NCBI RefSeq assembly: GCF_001544915.2
Contig: NZ_FCOE02000008.1
Coordinates: 1 to 64,000, forward strand
Length of the DNA stretch: 64,000 bases
Direction of reading: 5' to 3'
Origin: Caballeronia pedi
GTDB lineage: Bacteria; Pseudomonadota; Gammaproteobacteria; Burkholderiales; Burkholderiaceae
Below, piece after piece: positions 17,740 to 25,053 of this stretch (position 1 is the stretch's first letter; every line of letters begins with the position of its first letter). Position numbers and translations under genes: made by a program. The notes under the pieces are model-generated. The model did not search any database, had not been told where the DNA came from, and saw only the letters and a program-made list of their open reading frames with translations.

Positions 17740-17800
17740 GTCCTGCTCCTCGCTTGCCTGATTCCATGCGCAATAGTGGCGCAAAAGCGCACGCGAAAAT

Positions 17801-17826
17801 AATTGTCCTAGAGCAATCGGAACAAA
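17801..17826. promoter_or_regulatory. Putative EnuR operator between enuR and ehuB
   Basis: AATTGTCCTAG at 17801-17811 repeats the word found upstream of eutB. It is followed by GGAACAAAT (17819-17827), giving an imperfect inverted arrangement TTGTCC...GGAACAA. It sits in the 237-bp divergent control region, 62 bp upstream of the enuR start codon. Assignment to EnuR is inference from the shared motif. Confidence 0.5.
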
Positions 17827-17976
17827 TATATGGCTTTGTATTCTGCGTTCGTGGCTGTGCTGCGAGGCGCGTCAAAGCCCTGAGGAGTAAGGGTTTTCTC
17901 TGTCTCTCGCGCGTATCCCGGCCATCGGATTGCCCTTCCTCGACCACGCTTGAAGAACCATCAATACGGGAACGAT

Positions 17977-18831
17977 ATGAACACGAAGCGACTGTCTGGC
18001 ATGCTGGCAGCGGCGTGCGTCGCGGTGGCGGCCCTCGCCGCCCATGCCACGAGCGCAAGCGCGGAAACCACGTTGCAGCGCATCCAGCGCACCGGCGAGG
18101 TGCGTATCGGCTATGCGAATGAAACGCCTTTTGCCTACACGACGCCCGATGGCACCGTGACCGGCGAATCGCCCGAAATCGCGAAGAAGGTGTTCGCCAA
18201 GCTGGGCGTTAAGAAAGTCGACGCGGTGCTGACCGAATGGGGCGCATTGATTCCCGGCCTGAAGGCGGGCCGCTTCGACGTGATCGCCGCGGGCATGTAC
18301 ATCACGCCCGAGCGCTGCAAGCAGGTCGCGTTCGCCGATCCGCAATACCAGATCCCCGATACGCTGCTGACGATGAAAGGCAATCCCAAGAATCTGCACA
18401 GCTATGCCGATGTCGCCAAGCAACCGGACACGAAACTTGCTGTGATGGCAGGGACAGCCGAATTGGGTTATGCGCGCCAGGCGGGCATCAAGGATGACCA
18501 GATCCTGCAGGTTCCGGACACCACCGCGCAATTGCAGGCAGTGCGCGCGCGCCGCGCCGATGCGGCCGTAGGCACTTCGCTGACGATGAAGGGTCTCGCA
18601 TCGAAGGGCGGCCCGCAGGTGGAAGCGGTCAGCCAGTTCAACGACGATCCGAAGCACACCGGCTACGGCGCGCTCGCATTCCGTCCGGAGGACACCGACC
18701 TGCGCGATGCGGTGAACAAGGAACTGCATCAGTGGCTCGGCACCGACGATCACCTGAAGACAGTCGGGCCGTTCGGCTTCGACAAGTCCAACGTGACGAC
18801 GAAGAAAGCGCCGGAACTGTGCGCCGGCTGA
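17977..18831 (+). CDS. ehuB: Ectoine/hydroxyectoine ABC transporter, substrate-binding protein
   Basis: A 284-residue periplasmic binding protein. The signal peptide is about residues 1-29, ending in 'ATSASA' before 'ETTLQRIQRTGEVRIGYANETPFAY', the start of the type-3 solute-binding domain. 'GESPEIAKKVFAKLGV' and 'LIPGLKAGRFDVIAAGMYITPERCKQVAF' are typical of EhuB, which delivers ectoine and hydroxyectoine to EhuCD. The ATG at 17977 starts the leader. It is the first gene of ehuB-ehuC-ehuD-ehuA, divergent from enuR. Confidence 0.92.
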   Translation: MNTKRLSGMLAAACVAVAALAAHATSASAETTLQRIQRTGEVRIGYANETPFAYTTPDGTVTGESPEIAKKVFAKLGVKKVDAVLTEWGALIPGLKAGRFDVIAAGMYITPERCKQVAFADPQYQIPDTLLTMKGNPKNLHSYADVAKQPDTKLAVMAGTAELGYARQAGIKDDQILQVPDTTAQLQAVRARRADAAVGTSLTMKGLASKGGPQVEAVSQFNDDPKHTGYGALAFRPEDTDLRDAVNKELHQWLGTDDHLKTVGPFGFDKSNVTTKKAPELCAG

Positions 18832-18884
18832 ACGTCGCTTTTCTCCAGTGACGCAGAGCATCCATCTATCAGCGAGGAACCGTC

Positions 18885-19568
18885 ATGAGTGACCTCAATG
18901 AGCTTCTGCCCTTGATGATGAAGGGCACGCTCGTCACGATCCAGATCGCCGTCATCAGCATCCTGCTCGCGATCGTCATGGCGAGTGTCGCGACGGCGTT
19001 GCGCGGCGCGCCCTATCGCGCCGTGCGCTGGGCCGGCAACGTGTATGTCGAAGTCTTTCGCGGCACCTCGTTGCTGGTGCAACTGTTCTGGCTGTTCTTC
19101 GTGTTGCCGCTGCCGCCCTTCAACGTGCAGTTGACGCCGTTCACGGTGGCGATCGTCGGTCTGGGGCTGCACTATGGCGCGTATGGCTCGGAGATTCTGC
19201 GCGGCGCGCTGCGCTCGGTGCCGGGCGGGCAATACGAAGCGGCGCTCGCGCTGAACATGCCGGCGGCGGCGCGGCTGCGCCGCGTGGTGCTGCCGCAGGC
19301 GATGATCAACGCGCTGCCGCCCGCGACCAACCTGATGATCGAACTGCTCAAGGGCACCTCGCTCGTCTCGCTGATCACGCTTTCGGACCTCACCTTCCGC
19401 GCGCGCCAGCTCGACGAAGCGACCTTCAAGACGGCGCAGGTCTTCGGGCTCACGCTGCTCATCTACTTCGTGCTCGCGCAGGTGATCGTCGCCGTGATGC
19501 GCGTGTTCGAGCGGCGCGTGAGCAGTCATGTCGCCATTCGCCGCGCCGTTCCGAGGGCCGCATCATGA
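18885..19568 (+). CDS. ehuC: Ectoine/hydroxyectoine ABC transporter permease
   Basis: A 227-residue inner-membrane permease of the HisM/GlnP polar amino-acid type with about five membrane helices. The ATPase-contacting EAA loop is visible as 'QYEAALALNMPAAARLRRVVLPQAM', and 'VYVEVFRGTSLLVQLFWLFF' is the conserved early segment. It forms the channel with EhuD. Its stop overlaps the ehuD start (ATGA at 19565-19568), and an AGGA ribosome site precedes its ATG. Confidence 0.92.
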   Translation: MSDLNELLPLMMKGTLVTIQIAVISILLAIVMASVATALRGAPYRAVRWAGNVYVEVFRGTSLLVQLFWLFFVLPLPPFNVQLTPFTVAIVGLGLHYGAYGSEILRGALRSVPGGQYEAALALNMPAAARLRRVVLPQAMINALPPATNLMIELLKGTSLVSLITLSDLTFRARQLDEATFKTAQVFGLTLLIYFVLAQVIVAVMRVFERRVSSHVAIRRAVPRAAS

Positions 19569-20233
19569 CATCGCTGGGTCAACTCTTCGGTGTGAAATAC
19601 GCGCTGCATATCCTGCCCGAGCTCGCGCGAGCGGCGACATATACGATCGGCATCACGCTCGTCGGCTTCGCGATCGCACTCGTGCTCGGTCTCGTGCTCG
19701 CGATCATGCGGCGCAGCGAATTCGCCCCGCTCGCGAAGACAACTGCGATCTTCATCGAGTTCATCCGCAGCACGCCGCTTCTGATTCAGGTGTATGTGCT
19801 CTTCTATGTCGCGCCACTTTATGGCTTTACGATGTCCGCGCTGACCGCGGGCACGCTCGGCATCGCGGTGCATTACGCGTGCTATGTGTCCGAGGTTTAT
19901 CGCGCGGGTCTGAACGGCGTCGCGCGCGGGCAATGGGAAGCGTCGTGCGCGCTATCGCTCTCGCCGTGGCGCACCTATACCGGCGTGGTGCTGCCGCAGG
20001 CGATTCGCCCGGTGATTCCCGCGCTCGGCAACTATCTCGTCGCGATGTTCAAGGACACGCCGGTGCTGTCCGCGATCACCGTCGTCGAACTGATGCAGCA
20101 GGCGAAGAACATCGGCTCCGAGACCTTCCGCTATCTCGAACCGATCACGATGACGGGCATTTTCTTTCTCATCATCAGCGTGACGTTCGCCTCGGGCGTG
20201 CGTCATCTCGAACGGCGCGTGAGGCTGCCATGA
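19565..20233 (+). CDS. ehuD: Ectoine/hydroxyectoine ABC transporter permease
   Basis: A 222-residue second permease subunit, same family as EhuC, with 'FIEFIRSTPLLIQVYVLFYV' and the EAA loop 'QWEASCALSLSPWRTYTGVVLPQAI'. About five hydrophobic helices span the protein. It overlaps ehuC by four bases and lies 73 bp before the ehuA start chosen, so the three genes form one transcript. Confidence 0.92.
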   Translation: MTSLGQLFGVKYALHILPELARAATYTIGITLVGFAIALVLGLVLAIMRRSEFAPLAKTTAIFIEFIRSTPLLIQVYVLFYVAPLYGFTMSALTAGTLGIAVHYACYVSEVYRAGLNGVARGQWEASCALSLSPWRTYTGVVLPQAIRPVIPALGNYLVAMFKDTPVLSAITVVELMQQAKNIGSETFRYLEPITMTGIFFLIISVTFASGVRHLERRVRLP

Positions 20234-20306
20234 TGGCTCGCCCTCGCGTATCGACCACTCCGACCCCGCTGGACGGCGCACGGTAATGCAACTCCAGGAG
20301 CAGCAG

Positions 20307-21131
20307 ATGAAACGAGACCTCGACCCGGCGCTCGGCGCGGCGGCGGAAAAGAACGCGAACGCGCCGATCGTGCGCTTTCGCAACGTCACCAAACGCTATG
20401 GCCCGCTCACCGTGCTCGACGGCCTCGATCTCGATGTCGCGCGCAACGAGAAGGTCGCGATCATCGGACCGAGCGGCTCGGGCAAGTCCACACTGCTGCG
20501 CGTGCTGATGACGCTCGATCCACTGACCGATGGCGTCATCGAAGTGGACGGCGAACCGCTCACGCACGAGATGCGCGGCGGCAAGCTCGTGCCCGCATCG
20601 CCACGGCATGTGCGGCAGGTGCGCAGCAAGATCGGCATGGTGTTTCAGAGCTTCAATCTGTTTCCGCACATGACCGCGCTCGCGAACACCATCGAAGCGC
20701 CGATGAGCGTGCTCGGGCTATCGAGGAAGGAAGCTAACGAACGCGCGCGCGAACTGTTGTCGCTGGTGGGTCTCGCAGAAAAGTGCAATCACTATCCGTC
20801 GCAGTTGTCGGGTGGACAACAGCAGCGTGTCGCGATTGCGCGCGCGCTCGCGATGCGCCCGAAGATCATGCTGTTCGACGAAGTGACCTCCGCGCTCGAC
20901 CCCGAACTCTGCGGCGAAGTCCTCAACGTCATTCGCCGTCTCGGCGAGGAGCACGACCTGACGATGCTGATGGTCACGCACCAGATGGGTTTCGCCAAAG
21001 AGTTCGCCGATCGCGTGTGTTTCTTTTCGCAAGGCAAGATCATCGAACAGGCGCCGCCGCAGCAGTTCTTCTCCGCGCCGCAGCATGAACGCACGCGACA
21101 GTTTCTGCGCGCGGTGACCGACGCCCTTTGA
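20307..21131 (+). CDS. ehuA: Ectoine/hydroxyectoine ABC transporter ATPase
   Basis: A 274-residue polar amino-acid-type ABC ATPase. The Walker A motif is 'GPSGSGKSTLLR', the Q-loop is 'VFQSFNLFPHM', the signature is 'LSGGQQQRVAIARAL', Walker B is 'IMLFDEVTSALD' and the switch histidine is in 'LMVTHQMGFA'. It energises EhuBCD. The ATG at 20307 has AGGAG six bases upstream; another in-frame ATG at 20286 would add seven residues with a poorer site. It is the last gene of the ehu operon; a Rieske-FAD reductase follows after 75 bp. Confidence 0.92.
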   Translation: MKRDLDPALGAAAEKNANAPIVRFRNVTKRYGPLTVLDGLDLDVARNEKVAIIGPSGSGKSTLLRVLMTLDPLTDGVIEVDGEPLTHEMRGGKLVPASPRHVRQVRSKIGMVFQSFNLFPHMTALANTIEAPMSVLGLSRKEANERARELLSLVGLAEKCNHYPSQLSGGQQQRVAIARALAMRPKIMLFDEVTSALDPELCGEVLNVIRRLGEEHDLTMLMVTHQMGFAKEFADRVCFFSQGKIIEQAPPQQFFSAPQHERTRQFLRAVTDAL

Positions 21132-21206
21132 CAAAGCGGACTATCGCGGTCCGAAAATTGCTCCGCGCTCTTCGTATGGCCGATGCGTTAGCCAACGGAG
21201 AGTGCG

Positions 21207-22769
21207 ATGTCCCCCACCCTGCATAAAGTCGCGCGCTTCGCGGATCTGCCCGCCGAGCGCGGCACACGCGTGAACGTCAAGAGCGACGATCAAGACGCGA
21301 AGGAAATCCCCATCCTGCTCGTGCGCGACGGCGAAACCGTGCGCGCGTATGGCGCCGAATGTCCGCACGCGGGCGGGCCGCTCGATGAAGGCGCGATCTG
21401 CAACGGACGCATCGTGTGTCCGTGGCACAAGGGCACGTTCGAGGTCAGCGACGGCAGCCTCGTCGAACCGCCGCCGCTGAAAGCGCTGACGCGTTATGAA
21501 GCGACGATCAGGGACGGCGGCGTGTATGTGTCCGCACGGCCCGTCGACAGTGGTGAGACGCGCGAGAAGGCACGCGACGCGAGTCGGACCATGCTTATCG
21601 TCGGTGCGGGCGCGGCAGGCGCAGCCGCATGCTCGGCCTTGCGCGAGGTCGGCTTCGTCGGACGCATCGTGCTCGCCGGCAACGAAGCGCGCGAGCCTTA
21701 CGATCGCACGTCGCTCAGCAAGTTCACGCTCGCGGGCGACATGCCGCCCGACGACGTCCCTCCGCTGCTCGATGACGATTTCTTCGCGAAACACGACATC
21801 GAACGCATCGAGGCACAGGCCGCGAAGCTCGATGCGAAATCGAAGCGCGTCGAACTCGCCGACGGTCAGGCCATCGATTACGAAGCCGCGCTCGTCTGCA
21901 CGGGCGGCGTTCCGAAGCCGCTCGATATCCCCGGCGCCACGCTGAAACACGTTCATCTGCTGCGCACGCGTGAAGACGCGCGCGCGATTCTCGAGTCGCT
22001 CGAAGGATGCAAGCGCGCGGTCATCGTAGGGGCAAGTTTCATAGGGCTCGAAGCGGCTTCTTGTCTGAGGAAGCGCAAGATCGACGTGAGCGTCGTCGCA
22101 CCGGGCAAGGTGCCGTTCGCGAAGCAGTTCGGCGAGCGCATCGGTGAGATGTTCAGGGCGATGCATGAGCAGAACGGCGTGACGTTTCATATGAATGCCC
22201 GCGTCGCCGCATTCAGCGGTGGCGATGTCGTGACGGAAGTGATCCTCGATTCGGGCGAAAAGATTGCGGCGGATGTCGTGATCGCCGGGACGGGCGTCGT
22301 GCCCGCGACATCGTTTCTATCGGGCGTCACGCTGGCGGATGACGGCGGCGTTCAAGTCGATGCAACCATGCTCGCCGCGCCCGCGCTCTATGCGGCCGGC
22401 GATATCGCGCGCTTTCCGTTGCCGCGGTCGGACCAGAGCGTGCGCATCGAGCACTGGCGCGTCGCGCAGCAGCATGCGCGCGTCGCTGCGTGCAACATGG
22501 CGGGCAGTACGCGCGAGTATGTCGGCGTACCCTATTTCTGGACTTATCACTACGAGAAGACGTTCGATTATCTCGGGCATGTCAGCGAGCCCGACGCGAT
22601 CGAATTAGACGGCGATCTGGACGCGCAGCATTTCATCGCATATCTGATGAAGGATGGTCGCGTGGGCGCGGTCGTCGCATGCGAGCACGACGAGGCCGTG
22701 TGCCGTCTTGCCGAAGCGATGCGCGAGCCGCTCACGCTCGACGAAGCGCGGCGCATCGCCCGCGCCTGA
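21207..22769 (+). CDS. Rieske-FAD pyridine nucleotide-disulfide oxidoreductase (AIFM3-like)
   Basis: A 520-residue fusion protein. The N-terminal Rieske [2Fe-2S] domain covers about residues 5-110, with ligand motifs 'CPHAGG' and 'CPWHKG'. The C-terminal FAD/NAD(P)H reductase has the FAD loop 'MLIVGAGAAGAAACSAL', the NAD loop 'VIVGASFIGLEAASCL' and the second FAD motif 'LYAAGDIARFPL'. This is the apoptosis-inducing-factor/ferredoxin-reductase group that carries its own iron-sulfur domain. It probably passes electrons from NAD(P)H to an unknown acceptor. It begins 75 bp after ehuA with an ACGGAG ribosome site; a role with the ectoine genes is possible but unproven. Confidence 0.88.
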   Translation: MSPTLHKVARFADLPAERGTRVNVKSDDQDAKEIPILLVRDGETVRAYGAECPHAGGPLDEGAICNGRIVCPWHKGTFEVSDGSLVEPPPLKALTRYEATIRDGGVYVSARPVDSGETREKARDASRTMLIVGAGAAGAAACSALREVGFVGRIVLAGNEAREPYDRTSLSKFTLAGDMPPDDVPPLLDDDFFAKHDIERIEAQAAKLDAKSKRVELADGQAIDYEAALVCTGGVPKPLDIPGATLKHVHLLRTREDARAILESLEGCKRAVIVGASFIGLEAASCLRKRKIDVSVVAPGKVPFAKQFGERIGEMFRAMHEQNGVTFHMNARVAAFSGGDVVTEVILDSGEKIAADVVIAGTGVVPATSFLSGVTLADDGGVQVDATMLAAPALYAAGDIARFPLPRSDQSVRIEHWRVAQQHARVAACNMAGSTREYVGVPYFWTYHYEKTFDYLGHVSEPDAIELDGDLDAQHFIAYLMKDGRVGAVVACEHDEAVCRLAEAMREPLTLDEARRIARA

Positions 22770-22779
22770 GCGAGCCGAC

Positions 22780-23154
22780 ATGACGACGACGCGCAAGACG
22801 GCATCGAAAAAGCAGGGCAAGCGTCCCAGCACGCGGCAAAGGCATTCGCTTGCGAGCGCCCGCAAGAAGCCGACGCGATCAACGCACCGCTGGTCGCATC
22901 ACGTGATGGAAACGAGCGATGCAATGGATATCCAGCGCGACATCTTCAAGACCGGCAACGCGCAAGAGATCGCCGACTCGCTGAAGCGCTCGTCCACGCG
23001 TTCCACGCGCCGCAAGGGCTCGCCGTTTCAATCGGCGATGTCGATGCTCAATTTCTATATCAATCGCGCGGGACGCAATCTGCCGAAGTCGCGCAAGAGC
23101 ACGCTGGAACGCGCGAAGAAGCGATTGCGCGAGGCGTTCGGGCGCAAGCCCTGA
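22780..23154 (+). CDS. DUF3175 family basic protein
   Basis: A 124-residue, strongly basic protein. The N-terminal 35 residues are Lys/Arg/Ser-rich. The conserved part reads 'HRWSHHVMETSDAMDI' and then 'KSSRSTRRKGSPFQSAMSMLNFYINRAGRNL'-like sequence, which I recognise as the DUF3175 core. The function is unknown; the composition suggests nucleic-acid binding. The ATG is 10 bp after the Rieske-FAD gene, so it is probably cotranscribed. Confidence 0.8.
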   Translation: MTTTRKTASKKQGKRPSTRQRHSLASARKKPTRSTHRWSHHVMETSDAMDIQRDIFKTGNAQEIADSLKRSSTRSTRRKGSPFQSAMSMLNFYINRAGRNLPKSRKSTLERAKKRLREAFGRKP

Positions 23155-23268
23155 AAGACCATCGCGCGTGAAAAAACTGCCAGAGCCGTGCAAGCCTTGC
23201 AAGGTCATGAGAAACGTTGTTTGCACTACAGTGGTAGCGATGCAATCCCAAACCGTCAGGAGCCTCGC

Positions 23269-24588
23269 TTGAGAATCCAGTCAAAGCAATGCATGCGAGC
23301 CATCGCGCTCGCGCTGATGCTCGCAAGCGGCGCAGCCATCGCCGACGATTACGCTGACGGCTTCGGCCCGAATCCAACCCTGCCCGCGCCGAAAAAATCG
23401 CTGATGCCGACGGTCAACATCGCGCCGGCGAAACCGTGGCCGCAGGGACAGAAGCCCACCGCGCCCGCCGGTTTCGATGTGACCGCGTTCGGCGCGGGTC
23501 TGAGTCATCCGCGCTGGCTCGCGACGCTGCCCAATGGCGATGTGCTCGTCGCCGAAAGCAACGCTCCTGAGAAGCACGATGAAAACGCCGGCATCAAGGG
23601 CTTCGTGATGAAGAAGGTCCAGAAGCGCGCGGGCGCCGCCGTGCCGAGTCCCGATCGCATCATGCTGCTGCGTGACGCCGATGGCGATGGCGTCGCCGAA
23701 ACGCGCACCGTGTTCATCGACAAGCTGCATTCGCCGTTCGGCATGGCGCTCGTCGGCGACGATCTCTACGTTGCGGATACCGATGCAATCATGCGCTTCA
23801 AGTACGAGAACGGCGCAACGCAGATCACTACGCCCGGCGAGAAGTTCATCGACCTGCCCGCCGGCGAGATCAATCATCACTGGACCAAGAACATCATTGC
23901 GAGCCGCGACGGCAAAAAGCTTTATGTGACGGTCGGTTCGAACAGTAACGCGGCGGAAAACGGCATCGACGCGGAGAACGGGCGCGCGGCGATCATGGAA
24001 GTGGATATCGAAACGAAACAATCGCGGCTGTTTGCGACGGGTTTGCGCAATCCGAACGGCATGTCGTGGCAGCCGCAAAGCGGCGCGCTGTGGACCGTCG
24101 TGAACGAGCGCGATGAACTCGGCAATGATCTCGTGCCGGACTATCTGACGTCAGTGAAGGATGGCGCGTTCTATGGCTGGCCGTACAGCTATTACGGACA
24201 ACATGTCGACGATCGCGTGAAGCCGCAGCGCCCGGAACTCGTGCAGGCAGCGCTCGCGCCCGACTATGCGCTCGGCGCGCATACCGCCTCGCTCGGACTC
24301 ACGTTCTACGAAGGCACCGCGTTTCCGGAACGCTATCGCAATGGCGCGTTCATCGGTCAGCATGGATCGTGGAATCGCAAGCCGAGAAGCGGCTACAAGG
24401 TCATTTTCGTGCCTTTCGAGAATGGCAAGCCTTCGGGGCCGCCCGAAGATATCCTGACGGGTTTTCTTTCATCGGATGGCCATGCGCTCGGGCGTCCCGT
24501 GGGCGTCGCGGTCGATGCCAAGGGCGCGCTGCTCGTCGCCGACGATGTCGGCAACGCGGTGTGGCGGGTCGCGCCCGCCGCAAAGTGA
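23269..24588 (+). CDS. Periplasmic PQQ-type sugar dehydrogenase (sorbosone dehydrogenase-like)
   Basis: A 439-residue exported beta-propeller of the soluble glucose/sorbosone dehydrogenase family. A signal peptide ('[17 protein letters not shown]') precedes the mature domain. Family segments include '[14 protein letters not shown]', '[27 protein letters not shown]', '[26 protein letters not shown]' and '[18 protein letters not shown]'. Relatives oxidise aldose sugars in the periplasm with PQQ; the substrate here is unknown. A TTG at 23269 has AGGAG six bases upstream and is preferred; the in-frame ATG at 23293 is the alternative and still leaves a full signal peptide. An orphan pqqA lies about 15 kb upstream. 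Confidence 0.85.
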   Translation: MRIQSKQCMRAIALALMLASGAAIADDYADGFGPNPTLPAPKKSLMPTVNIAPAKPWPQGQKPTAPAGFDVTAFGAGLSHPRWLATLPNGDVLVAESNAPEKHDENAGIKGFVMKKVQKRAGAAVPSPDRIMLLRDADGDGVAETRTVFIDKLHSPFGMALVGDDLYVADTDAIMRFKYENGATQITTPGEKFIDLPAGEINHHWTKNIIASRDGKKLYVTVGSNSNAAENGIDAENGRAAIMEVDIETKQSRLFATGLRNPNGMSWQPQSGALWTVVNERDELGNDLVPDYLTSVKDGAFYGWPYSYYGQHVDDRVKPQRPELVQAALAPDYALGAHTASLGLTFYEGTAFPERYRNGAFIGQHGSWNRKPRSGYKVIFVPFENGKPSGPPEDILTGFLSSDGHALGRPVGVAVDAKGALLVADDVGNAVWRVAPAAK

Positions 24589-25047
24589 ATGGTCGCGAAG
24601 AAGCCGCAGCGGCCGAGTCTGTTCGCGCTCGCGGAGCGGCAGATCATCGCGCTCTACGATGCGGGTGTGATGTCGCCCGCCGTGCTGAATCACGTCCTCG
24701 CGGCGTATGCCGATAGCGGCATCGACTGGAACGATGAAGGCGCGCTGCAAACCGTCGACGGCCATACGGTGCACGAAGCCGTCGTGCTCGTCATGATGCC
24801 GGAGCGCGCTTTGAAGAGCGCCAGGAAGGACTTCATGTCGGTCGTCGAGCATCTTGCCGCGAGCGAACCCGAGGCCGTCGAAGATCAAACCGAAGACGCT
24901 GAGGATGACGAAGATCTGTTAGTTCAACTAGGTGGCAACACGAAGCGAACGACACGCGCAAAGAAAACCACGAAACCAGCCGAGCCGAAGCGCGCGGCGT
25001 TCAATCCACTGGTCGGCGCGCGTGCGGTGAAGGGCAACAAGCGTTGA
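24589..25047 (+). CDS. Hypothetical protein with acidic linker and basic tail
   Basis: A 152-residue protein I do not recognise. Residues 8-90 look folded and helical ('LFALAERQIIALYDAGVMSPAVLNHVLAAYADSGIDW'). Residues 90-115 are a run of Asp/Glu, and the tail is Lys/Arg/Thr-rich. The ATG directly follows the TGA of the sugar dehydrogenase gene (TGAATG), so translation is probably coupled. It converges with the histidine kinase gene, 6 bp away. Confidence 0.7.
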   Translation: MVAKKPQRPSLFALAERQIIALYDAGVMSPAVLNHVLAAYADSGIDWNDEGALQTVDGHTVHEAVVLVMMPERALKSARKDFMSVVEHLAASEPEAVEDQTEDAEDDEDLLVQLGGNTKRTTRAKKTTKPAEPKRAAFNPLVGARAVKGNKR

Positions 25048-25053
25048 GCGCGA

